The notes below the pieces were generated by a model. That model made no database searches. It was not told where the DNA came from and saw only the letters and a program-made list of their open reading frames with translations. Source: Hyphomicrobiales bacterium (lineage in GTDB: Bacteria; Pseudomonadota; Alphaproteobacteria; Rhizobiales; Beijerinckiaceae). Taken from it: DNA of 37,868 nucleotides. The stretch is taken from contig JAFBAK010000102.1 of assembly GCA_019247795.1 (NCBI GenBank), forward strand, positions 1-37,868, given 5' to 3'. Positions 23,579 through 31,289 of this stretch are shown here, in pieces (position 1 is the first letter of the stretch; the number at the start of each line of letters is the position of its first letter). A program made the position numbers and the translations under genes.

Positions 23579-25048
23579 TCAGAATTGAAAATACAGGAAT
23601 TCCGTCGTGCCCCAGGAGTAGAGCACGACCGCGATGATTGCCGCTGCGCTCAGCGCGACCATTGCTTGTGACGGCACGAAGACGAGTCTTTGCATGATTC
23701 CTCGCGGCGGCTCGACGGGTCCGAGCACCGGCATGAAACGGCGCATGATCTGTTGGGAATTCGGCAGGATTGCCGTGGCCGCGAAGGCGATCGCGGCAAG
23801 CACGAGGCCGGTCGCCTTTCGCGCGCCGGGAATAGGGTCGCCAGCGCCATGGAAACCGAAAAGACCTTCGAGCATGTTAGCTGCGCCGGTAAAGTCGTTC
23901 GCGCGGAAAAAGACCCAGGCCGTGATCACGGCGAGTAGCGTGACAAGCCACGCGGGTAGGGGAGGAAGAGCCCGCGTCGCGAAGTTGCGCCAGACATGGT
24001 TGACGAGAAGGTAGAGGCCATGCAGGCCTCCCCAAGCCACATAAGTCCAACCTGCTCCGTGCCAAAGCCCGCCGAGCAGCATGGTGATCATCAGGTTGAG
24101 ATAGCGCCGCGCATTGCCTTTGCGGTTGCCGCCGAGCGGTATGTAAAGGTAGTCGCGCAAGAAGCGCGACAAGGTCATGTGCCATCGGCGCCAGAATTCG
24201 ATGATGGATTTCGATTTGTAGGGCGAGTCGAAGTTCGCTGGGAGCTTGACGCCAAAGAGGCGGGCGAGCCCGATCGCCATGTCGCTATATCCGGAGAAAT
24301 CGGTATAGAGCTCGACCGTATAGGCGAGCGTGCCTTGCCACGCGGCCAACAGGCCGATGCGGTAAGCGCCTTGCGACGCGTGATCGAAGACGTTCGTCGC
24401 GTAAGGGGCGAGCTGATCGGCAATGCACACCTTCTTGACGAGCCCGATGAGTAGAAGCGTGAGGCCGACCGTGGTCTCGAGCGCATAGTCCTTGTCGTGC
24501 GGCTTTGCCGCCATCGCCCGAAATTGCGGCATCACCTCCGAATGGTGGACGATCGGGCCGGCGATGAGCTGCGGGAAGAAGAAGACGAAAAGCGCAAAAT
24601 CGGCAAGCGGTCCCGGTTTTGCGTAGCCGGCGTGGATATCGGCGAGATAAGCGATCTTCTGGAAAGTGAAGAAGGAGATGCCGAGCGGCAAGACGATATG
24701 AAGGAGCGGCCAATCGAGGGACGCGACAGCATCGGCGCTGGAGATGAAGAAATCCGCATATTTGAAATAGGCGAGAATGCCGAGATTCCAGCCGAGGCCG
24801 CAGATGAAGAGGACCTTGCGCCAACGCCCTTGTCGTCGCGCGATGGCGTACGCAATTGCCCAATTCACCAGCATCGAGATCATGAGAAGAAGAAGGAAAC
24901 GCGGGCTCCACCAGGCATAGAAGACCGCGGAGGCAAGAAAGAGCCACGGCACGCAAAAGCGCTCGCGCCCCCACCTCCGCAAAGCGTGGAATCCGAGCAG
25001 CGTCAGCGGGAGAAAAGCGAGGAGGAATTCAGGAGAGGTGAAGAGCAT
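23579..25048 (-). CDS. MBOAT-family O-acyltransferase (AlgI/DltB type)
   Basis: 489-aa polytopic membrane enzyme of the membrane-bound O-acyltransferase family, with about eleven TM segments. The hallmark region is intact: FDSPYKSKSIIEFWRRWH (H290), SRFLRDYLYIPLGGNR and the catalytic histidine in GGLWHGAGWT (H330). AlgI-like proteins carry acyl groups across the membrane for O-acetylation of alginate, peptidoglycan or other surface glycans. The SGNH-like partner is encoded 13 bp downstream. AAGG precedes the ATG at 25048. No polysaccharide polymerase or export gene is near, so the pair modifies a polymer made elsewhere. Confidence 0.92.
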   Translation of the reverse strand: MLFTSPEFLLAFLPLTLLGFHALRRWGRERFCVPWLFLASAVFYAWWSPRFLLLLMISMLVNWAIAYAIARRQGRWRKVLFICGLGWNLGILAYFKYADFFISSADAVASLDWPLLHIVLPLGISFFTFQKIAYLADIHAGYAKPGPLADFALFVFFFPQLIAGPIVHHSEVMPQFRAMAAKPHDKDYALETTVGLTLLLIGLVKKVCIADQLAPYATNVFDHASQGAYRIGLLAAWQGTLAYTVELYTDFSGYSDMAIGLARLFGVKLPANFDSPYKSKSIIEFWRRWHMTLSRFLRDYLYIPLGGNRKGNARRYLNLMITMLLGGLWHGAGWTYVAWGGLHGLYLLVNHVWRNFATRALPPLPAWLVTLLAVITAWVFFRANDFTGAANMLEGLFGFHGAGDPIPGARKATGLVLAAIAFAATAILPNSQQIMRRFMPVLGPVEPPRGIMQRLVFVPSQAMVALSAAAIIAVVLYSWGTTEFLYFQF

Positions 25049-25240
25049 AAGGCGCCCTTATCCGTCGCTCGATCCGGCCGGGTAGCTTGAGCGCTGCCGA
25101 GCAGCATCACTCCTTCATGCCGAAGTCGCCCATTTGGTCAACCAGATCGCAGTTCGATGATTGGCCATTCTCCCCCCAGAAAGCGCATCGAAAGGCGCGG
25201 GAGAAGGAAACCTCGCAAGAAGGCTTGGAAAGCCGATCGG

Positions 25241-28200
25241 TTATTCGGCCGCGCGCGGCAGGGCGCTTTCGGGTTCGGGCGAACGGAACTTGGCGAGGAG
25301 ATCTGACTCCTCGCGCTTTGCCGCTTCGAGATGACGTGCCTTCACGTGGCCGTATCCGCGTATCTTTTCTGGAATGGAGGCGAGCGCCACGGCGAGTGAA
25401 TGATTGCGCGCATCGACCTTCGCCGCAATCTCGCGAGCCAGCTCCTCGTACTCGGTGATCAATCCGCGCTCGGTTTTGCGCTCCGTGCTGTAGCCGAACG
25501 GATCGAACGGAGTTCCGCGCAGCCCCTTGAGCTTCGCGAGAAGAGCAAAGCCCTGCATCATCCAAGGCCCAAAGCTCGTCTTCTTCGGCAAGCCCGTCGT
25601 CTTGTCCTTGCGACCGAGAATCGGCGGCGCCAGATGAAAGTTGTAGCGAAGCTTCTCGCCCTCGAAGCTCGCCTCGACCTGCTTCTGAAAAGTGCCCGAA
25701 GTGAAGAGGCGCGCGACCTCGTACTCATCCTTGTAGGCAAGGAGCTTGAAATAATAGCGCGCGAGGGCGTCGGTGAGAGCAGTCGCGCCGGGCACAGCTC
25801 GCTCCTCTGCCGCCCGCATCTTTGCGACGAGCTCGTGATAGCGACGAGCATAGGTGGCGTTTTGATAATCTGTAAGGAATTCGACACGCCGCTCGATCAG
25901 CTCGTCGAGAGATTGGGAGAGCTTGCGATCTTCCGTCGGCCTGGTCGCAGCGCCCACGAAGGCCTCGACGGAAGCTGGGTCGAAGGCAGTACGGCGGCCC
26001 CAGCGGAAGGCCGAGACATTCATCTTCACCGCTTCGCCGTTGAGCTCGATCGCATGCTCGAGCGCCTCGGCCGAAAGCGGCACCGCACCCTTCTGGTAGG
26101 CAAAGCCGAGCATGAACATGTTGGCCGCGATCGAGTTGCCCAAAAGCGTTGTGGCGATGGTGCTCGCATCGACGAAGCTTACTTGATCGGAGCCGGCTGC
26201 GGCCAAGATGGCGCGCTTGATGCGCGTCGCAGGGAGAGAGTAATCGGCGTTTCGGGTGAAATCGCCCGGCAGGAGCTCGGCGGTGTTGACGACGAGGCGC
26301 GTCGTTCCGCTGCGCACGGACGCAAGCACCTTCTTGGTGCCGGTCACCACGAGGTCGCAGCCAAGAACGAGGTCGGCATCGCCTGCGGCGACGCGGATCG
26401 CGTTGATGTCCTCCTGGCGCTTCGCCAGGCGCACATGGCTGTAGACGGCGCCCCCTTTCTGAGCGAGACCTGCCATGTCGATCATGCCGCAGCCCTTCTC
26501 CTCGAGATGGGCGGCCATGCCGAGGATCGCGCCGACGGTGACGACACCCGTCCCGCCGACGCCGGTGACGATGATCGAGTAGGTCGGCTTGGTGAATGGC
26601 GGCAGGACGGGGTCGGGCAGGTTCGAGATATCGGCCTCTCCAGACGAAGAGACGGCAGGCTTCGCCTTCCTCGGCTTTGCGCCTTCCACGGTCACGAAAG
26701 AGGGGCAGAAGCCATTGACGCAGGAAAAATCCTTGTTGCAATTCGATTGGTCGATCTGGCGCTTACGGCCGAATTCCGTCTCGAGCGGCTGAACGCTCAC
26801 GCAGTTCGAGGCGATGCCGCAATCCCCGCATCCTTCACAGACGAGCTCGTTGATGATGACGCGCTTGTCGGGATCAGGAAACTCGCCGCGCTTGCGCCGG
26901 CGCCTTTTCTCGGCGGCGCAAGTCTGATCATAGATCAATACGCTGACGCCGGGCACGGTGCGGAGCTCACGCTGCACGGCATCGAGCTCGTCACGATGGT
27001 GGAAGGTGGCGCGCGGCGGCCAGAGTATGTCCGGACCGTATTTGCCGGGCTCGTCGCTCACGACGGCGATGCGCTCGACTCCTTCGGCACGCACCTGCTG
27101 GGCGATCTGCTCGACCCTGAGGCCGCCTTCGTGGCGCTGCCCGCCCGTCATGGCGACGGCATCGTTGAAGAGGATCTTGTAGGTGATGTTGGTCTTTGTA
27201 TCGACCGCCCAGCGCAAGGCCAAAACGCCGGAATGGTTGTAGGTGCCGTCCCCCAGGTTCTGGAAAACGTGCCCGCGATTCGAGAACGGCGCTTCGCCGA
27301 CCCAGTTCGCGCCCTCGCCGCCCATCTGCGTCGAGGTCTCGGTGGCGCGATCCATCCACACCGCCATGTAATGACAACCGATGCCGGCATAGGCGCGTGA
27401 GCCCTCCGGCAGCTTTGTGGAGGTGTTGTGCGGGCAGCCCGAGCAGAAATAGGGCGTGCGCACCGCGACATCCTGCGCTTCGGCGAGCATCGCCTGGGCC
27501 TGCTTGAGGCGAGCCACCTTGGCCTCGATCTCGTCGGTGCGACGGTAGCGGGAAATCCGCTCGCCGATCGCGATCGCGATGTCGTTCGGATCGAGCGCGC
27601 CCTTCACCGGAAAGAGCCAATTGCCGCGCTCGTCCTTCTTGCCGACGCAGATCGGCTGATTTTGTGTGCCGTAGAGCTCCTCACGCAGCTGTACCTCGAT
27701 GAGCGAGCGCTTCTCCTCGATCACGATGATCATCTCGAGCCCGGCCGCGAATTCCATCAAGGCCGCCTTGCTGATCGGCCAGGCGCAGCCGATCTTGAAC
27801 AGGCGAATGCCGAGATCGTTGGCGCGCACCTCGTCGATGCCGAGATCGTCGAAGGCTTGCCTCACGTCGAGATAGCTCTTGCCGGTGGTGATGATGCCGA
27901 TCTTCGGGCTTGGGCCGCCCGAGGTGATGATCCGGTTGAGCCTGTTCGCCCCGACGAAGGCGAGCATCGCGTCGCGCTTGTGCTCCTGAAGACGCTCCTC
28001 CTGCGCAAGGATGGCATCGACCGCCCGAATGTTGAGGCCGCCCGGCGGCAGCACGAAGCCCTCGGGGATGACGATCTGCACGCGGTCGAGCGAGCCATCG
28101 GCCGAGGCCGTCGACTCGATGTTGTCCTTGACGAGCTTGAGTCCGACCCAGCTTCCGCAGAAGCGGCTCATTCCATAGCCGAGAAGCCCGTAGTCGAGGA

Positions 28201-28741
28201 TCTCCTGCACGCCCGCCGGATTGAGGATCGGGATCATCACGTCGACGAAATGGAACTCGCTTTGATGCGCAGTCGTCGAGGACTCGGCCGTGTGGTCGTC
28301 CCCCATGAGCGCGAGCACGCCGCCATGTTTCGAGGTGCCCGCGAGATTGGCGTGGCGCAAGGCGTCGCCCGAGCGATCGACGCCCGGCCCTTTTCCGTAC
28401 CAAAGGCCGAAGACGCCATCATGGCGGCCTTCGCCGCGCATCTCGGCTTGCTGGGCTCCCCAGCATGCGGTCGCGGCGAGCTCCTCGTTGAGGCCCGGCT
28501 TGAAGACGATGTCGTTGACCGTGAGAAGCTTCGACGAGCGCGCAAGCTGCAGGTCGAGCCCGCCGAGCGGCGAGCCGCGATAGCCGGAGATGAAGCCCGC
28601 CGTGTTCAGCCCGGCGCGCCGGTCGCGCTCCTTCTGCATGAGGAGCATGCGAAGCACCGCCTGCACGCCATTGAGGAACACGAAGGATTTGGTCAGATCG
28701 AATTTATCGTCGAGGCTGACGTGATACTTGGTTTGGCTCAC
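25241..28741 (-). CDS. Fused indolepyruvate ferredoxin oxidoreductase-family protein (IorA-IorB type)
   Basis: 1166-aa cytosolic 2-oxoacid:ferredoxin oxidoreductase of the single-chain proteobacterial class. Order: TPP-enzyme pyrimidine domain (GFISGYRGSPLGGLD); TPP-pyrophosphate domain with GDGTYNHSG and FNDAVAMTGGQ; a cysteine-rich Fe-S region (CEGCGDCGIASNC, then CNKDFSC and CPSF); the gamma domain IVTGVGGTGVVTVGAIL; and a long C-terminal domain (DUF6537-like). Family members decarboxylate arylpyruvates such as indole- or phenylpyruvate to the aryl-acetyl-CoA, or related branched 2-oxoacids; the substrate here is not determined. The best start is the GTG at 28741, with GAGGAG at ideal spacing and the family N-terminus SQTKYHVSLDDKFDL; upstream ATGs lack a binding site. 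Downstream of SDR and Liv transporter genes on the same strand. Confidence 0.88.
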   Translation of the reverse strand: MSQTKYHVSLDDKFDLTKSFVFLNGVQAVLRMLLMQKERDRRAGLNTAGFISGYRGSPLGGLDLQLARSSKLLTVNDIVFKPGLNEELAATACWGAQQAEMRGEGRHDGVFGLWYGKGPGVDRSGDALRHANLAGTSKHGGVLALMGDDHTAESSTTAHQSEFHFVDVMIPILNPAGVQEILDYGLLGYGMSRFCGSWVGLKLVKDNIESTASADGSLDRVQIVIPEGFVLPPGGLNIRAVDAILAQEERLQEHKRDAMLAFVGANRLNRIITSGGPSPKIGIITTGKSYLDVRQAFDDLGIDEVRANDLGIRLFKIGCAWPISKAALMEFAAGLEMIIVIEEKRSLIEVQLREELYGTQNQPICVGKKDERGNWLFPVKGALDPNDIAIAIGERISRYRRTDEIEAKVARLKQAQAMLAEAQDVAVRTPYFCSGCPHNTSTKLPEGSRAYAGIGCHYMAVWMDRATETSTQMGGEGANWVGEAPFSNRGHVFQNLGDGTYNHSGVLALRWAVDTKTNITYKILFNDAVAMTGGQRHEGGLRVEQIAQQVRAEGVERIAVVSDEPGKYGPDILWPPRATFHHRDELDAVQRELRTVPGVSVLIYDQTCAAEKRRRRKRGEFPDPDKRVIINELVCEGCGDCGIASNCVSVQPLETEFGRKRQIDQSNCNKDFSCVNGFCPSFVTVEGAKPRKAKPAVSSSGEADISNLPDPVLPPFTKPTYSIIVTGVGGTGVVTVGAILGMAAHLEEKGCGMIDMAGLAQKGGAVYSHVRLAKRQEDINAIRVAAGDADLVLGCDLVVTGTKKVLASVRSGTTRLVVNTAELLPGDFTRNADYSLPATRIKRAILAAAGSDQVSFVDASTIATTLLGNSIAANMFMLGFAYQKGAVPLSAEALEHAIELNGEAVKMNVSAFRWGRRTAFDPASVEAFVGAATRPTEDRKLSQSLDELIERRVEFLTDYQNATYARRYHELVAKMRAAEERAVPGATALTDALARYYFKLLAYKDEYEVARLFTSGTFQKQVEASFEGEKLRYNFHLAPPILGRKDKTTGLPKKTSFGPWMMQGFALLAKLKGLRGTPFDPFGYSTERKTERGLITEYEELAREIAAKVDARNHSLAVALASIPEKIRGYGHVKARHLEAAKREESDLLAKFRSPEPESALPRAAE

Positions 28742-28863
28742 GACTTTCTCCTCGGGCGACATATCGGCACCCATCACGCCACTCGCGTGCGAGCATCGCG
28801 CGCGATATCGCCGCCGCCGCATACGACGCAACAAGAATAATGCGTCTCGCTCATTGGGAATAG

Positions 28864-28878
28864 GTCAGTAATGCTGAC
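28864..28878. promoter_or_regulatory. Possible operator upstream of the oxidoreductase gene
   Basis: GTCAG-N5-CTGAC inverted repeat in an AT-rich stretch of the 213-bp gap before the IOR-family gene. The surroundings (ATAATA, AATAG) are the most AT-rich in the gap and suit a promoter, but no clean -35/-10 pair is seen. Confidence 0.35.
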
Positions 28879-28954
28879 ATAATATCGAGGCAACGTCAAT
28901 GACGAGCCGCGGCGCTTGGCTGATTGACGCTCCACTCCTCCCTTCAGATCACCA

Positions 28955-29731
28955 TCACCGTTCCGGGATCGCGAGAATGTGCCCGCCGTCAACGACGATC
29001 GTCGCACCCGTGATGAAGCTTCCGGCGCGAGAAGCGAGAAGGAGAAGCGCGCCGTCGAGCTCGCCTTCCTGGCCGAAGCGGCCCATCGGCATGGCACGCG
29101 ACATTGCCTCGCCTTGCGGGGAAGCGAGGTAGTCGGCGTTGATCTCCGTCGAGAAATACCCCGGCGCGATGGCGTTGACGCGCACGCCCTTCGGCGCAAG
29201 CTCGAGCGCCATGGCGCGCGTCGCCTGGAGGACGGCCGCCTTCGAAACCGCATAGGCGAGATTGCCCTTCTGCGCGCCGAAGGAGAGGATCGAAGCGATA
29301 TTGACGATTGCGCCGCCGGCGGATGCGACCATGCGGCGAGCTGCCTCTTGCGAAGCCGCCACGACGGCGTCGAGGTTGATGTCGAGCGTCTGCCGCCAGG
29401 TCTCCTCGCGCATGCCGAGGAAGGATTGCGGTTTCGCGATCCCGGCATTGTTGACGAGCACCGTGACGGGCCCGAACTTCGCTTGCGCATCGTCGAAGGC
29501 CTTCGCGATCTCGGTGCGCTTTACCATGTCCGCAACGACCGGAAGCGCCTTTCCGCCCTTGGCTTCGATTTCGACGGCGAGCGCTTCGAGCCGCTCTTGA
29601 CGGCGCGCGACGAGCACGACGCTCGCGCCGTTTTCCGCAAGCACCCGCGCGAAGCGCCGGCCAAGGCCGGAGGAGGCGCCGGTGACGAGCGCCACGGCGC
29701 CGGAAAGATCGAAGAGAGTGGAAGCTGTCAT
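28955..29731 (-). CDS. SDR-family NAD(P)-dependent oxidoreductase
   Basis: 258-aa classical short-chain dehydrogenase/reductase. The cofactor motif is TGASSGLG (17-24), followed by NNAG (96-99). The catalytic triad is S149, Y162 and K166 in AYAVSKAA, and the C-terminal block is FITGATIVVDGGH. Classical SDRs oxidise secondary alcohols or reduce ketones of sterols, sugars or acyl chains; the substrate is not visible. The start at 29731 fits the family (MTASTLFDLSG); an open extension to 29806 is rejected because it would overlap livF. It lies between livF (74-bp gap) and the IOR-family gene, so it probably acts on the compound imported by this transporter. Confidence 0.9.
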   Translation of the reverse strand: MTASTLFDLSGAVALVTGASSGLGRRFARVLAENGASVVLVARRQERLEALAVEIEAKGGKALPVVADMVKRTEIAKAFDDAQAKFGPVTVLVNNAGIAKPQSFLGMREETWRQTLDINLDAVVAASQEAARRMVASAGGAIVNIASILSFGAQKGNLAYAVSKAAVLQATRAMALELAPKGVRVNAIAPGYFSTEINADYLASPQGEAMSRAMPMGRFGQEGELDGALLLLASRAGSFITGATIVVDGGHILAIPER

Positions 29732-29805
29732 ACCGTGTCCATAGGGTTGCGCGTCAGACCTTCCGCGCATGCAAGCGAGCGAGCACGGCGCCGGTCGATC
29801 GGCCA

Positions 29806-30525
29806 TTACGGCAGCGCAAGATAGCGTACTCGCAGGCTCTCATCGCTCATCAGCTCCGACATCGGTCCCACATGTCGCACGAGGCCGCGCTCGAGAAGCA
29901 CCGCGCTGTCGGCGATCGCGGCGAGCAAATTGAGGTTCTGCTCCGAGACGACCATCGTGAGCTTGTCGCGCTTCAGCGCCAACAAGGCCTGCGCCATCTC
30001 CTCGACGATTACGGGAGCGAGACCTTCGGACGGCTCGTCGATGAGGATGAGTCGCGGATTTCCCATGAGGGTCCGAGCGATGGTGAGCATCTGCTGCTCT
30101 CCCCCCGAGAGATGGCCCGCCGAACGATGCAGCGATCGTCCCAGATTCGGGAAAACCGCGACGAGGCGCTCGACGCTCCAGGCCTTGCGTTCATCCTTCG
30201 CCGGCCGCGCGCCGACCGCGAGGTTCTCGGCGACCGTGAGATCGGTGAAGATGCGCCGATCCTCGGGCACGAAGCCCACCCCCATCCTCGCGATGCGATA
30301 GGTGTCGAGGCCGGTGATGTCCTGCCCTTCGAAGGCGATGCGGCCGGCCCATGCCGGCACGAGGCCCATGATGGCCTTGAGCGTCGTCGATTTTCCGGCT
30401 CCATTGCGTCCGGCGAGCGCGACGATCTCGCCTGCCTTGGCCTCGAAAGAGATGCCATGCAGGATTTTCGCTCGTCCGTAATGCACATCGAGCGCCTCGA
30501 CCGAAAGCACCGGGGCTTGCGTCAT
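29806..30525 (-). CDS. livF: Branched-chain amino acid-type ABC transporter ATPase LivF
   Basis: 239-aa ATPase of a HAAT-family (Liv-type) importer. Walker A is GRNGAGKST, the ABC signature LSGGEQQML, Walker B LILIDEPSEGL, and the VVSEQN segment replaces the usual H-loop as in LivF. It begins with an ATG that overlaps the livG stop (ATGA), so the pair is coupled. HAAT importers handle branched-chain amino acids, urea, amides or aromatic acids; the neighbouring oxidoreductases favour an organic or amino-acid-derived acid. Confidence 0.94.
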   Translation of the reverse strand: MTQAPVLSVEALDVHYGRAKILHGISFEAKAGEIVALAGRNGAGKSTTLKAIMGLVPAWAGRIAFEGQDITGLDTYRIARMGVGFVPEDRRIFTDLTVAENLAVGARPAKDERKAWSVERLVAVFPNLGRSLHRSAGHLSGGEQQMLTIARTLMGNPRLILIDEPSEGLAPVIVEEMAQALLALKRDKLTMVVSEQNLNLLAAIADSAVLLERGLVRHVGPMSELMSDESLRVRYLALP

Positions 30526-31289
30526 GCGGACGCCGTCGGAGCAAGCCCGGCGCCAAGATAGACGGCGCGCACGGCGGGGTCGGCTTTGATCTTGTCCGGC
30601 TGGCCCTCGGCAAGAATTGAGCCGCGATCGAGGACGATGATGCGATCCGCATGGGCGAAGACCACGTCCATGTCGTGCTCGGTGAAAAGCACTGCAATGC
30701 CTTCGCGCTTCGCAAGGCTTGCCGCGAGCGCCATGAGCTGCACGCGCTCGCCGGGCGCCATCCCGGCCGTCGGCTCGTCCATCAAAAGCAACTTCGGTGC
30801 AGCGGCGAGCGCGATCGCAAGCTCGATGCGCTTCAGATCCCCGTAGGCGAGGAAGGCGCAGGGGCGCTGTGCCTCCGCGCGCATGCCGACGCGATCCAAG
30901 ACGGCGTCAGCCTCATCCCCGAAATTGGCAGTCATGCGTCCGAAGACGTGATTGAGACGCTTGGCCTTGGCGTGCAGCGCGAGCTGAACGTTCTCGCGCA
31001 CTGTCATCGACGCAAACGCCGCAGTGATCTGGAAGGTGCGCCCCACGCCACGTTGCCAGAGAAGCCGCGGGGACATTCCGGTCACATCCTCACCTTTTAT
31101 CCTCACGCGTCCAGCATCGGGCCTGAGCTGCCCACCGATCATGTTGAAGCAGGTGGTCTTGCCGGCGCCGTTCGGCCCGATGAGGGCGACCGCCTCGCCG
31201 GCACAGACCGTGAGGTCAACGCCGCGCACGGCTTCGACGCCGTGAAAGCGTTTCCGCAGTCCTTCGACCTCCAGCACCTTGGTGCTCAT
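30522..31289 (-). CDS. livG: Branched-chain amino acid-type ABC transporter ATPase LivG
   Basis: 255-aa ATPase that pairs with LivF. Walker A is GPNGAGKTT, the ABC signature is the LivG form LAYGDLKRIELA, Walker B is LLLMDEPTAGM and the switch histidine is in FTEHDMD. The start at 31289 (MSTKVLEVEGLRKRF) is set by similarity and by ATGA overlap with the permease stop; a longer open frame upstream of it is only the shadow of the permease. It also overlaps livF by four bases, so permease, livG and livF form a tightly coupled set. Confidence 0.95.
   Translation of the reverse strand: MSTKVLEVEGLRKRFHGVEAVRGVDLTVCAGEAVALIGPNGAGKTTCFNMIGGQLRPDAGRVRIKGEDVTGMSPRLLWQRGVGRTFQITAAFASMTVRENVQLALHAKAKRLNHVFGRMTANFGDEADAVLDRVGMRAEAQRPCAFLAYGDLKRIELAIALAAAPKLLLMDEPTAGMAPGERVQLMALAASLAKREGIAVLFTEHDMDVVFAHADRIIVLDRGSILAEGQPDKIKADPAVRAVYLGAGLAPTASA

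Noticed and set aside
25400-28840. Long plus-strand open frames (666 and 470 codons) opposite the IOR-family gene
   Set aside because: They mirror the codon pattern of the minus-strand gene, which has clear domains and a good ribosome-binding site; no independent signature is seen.
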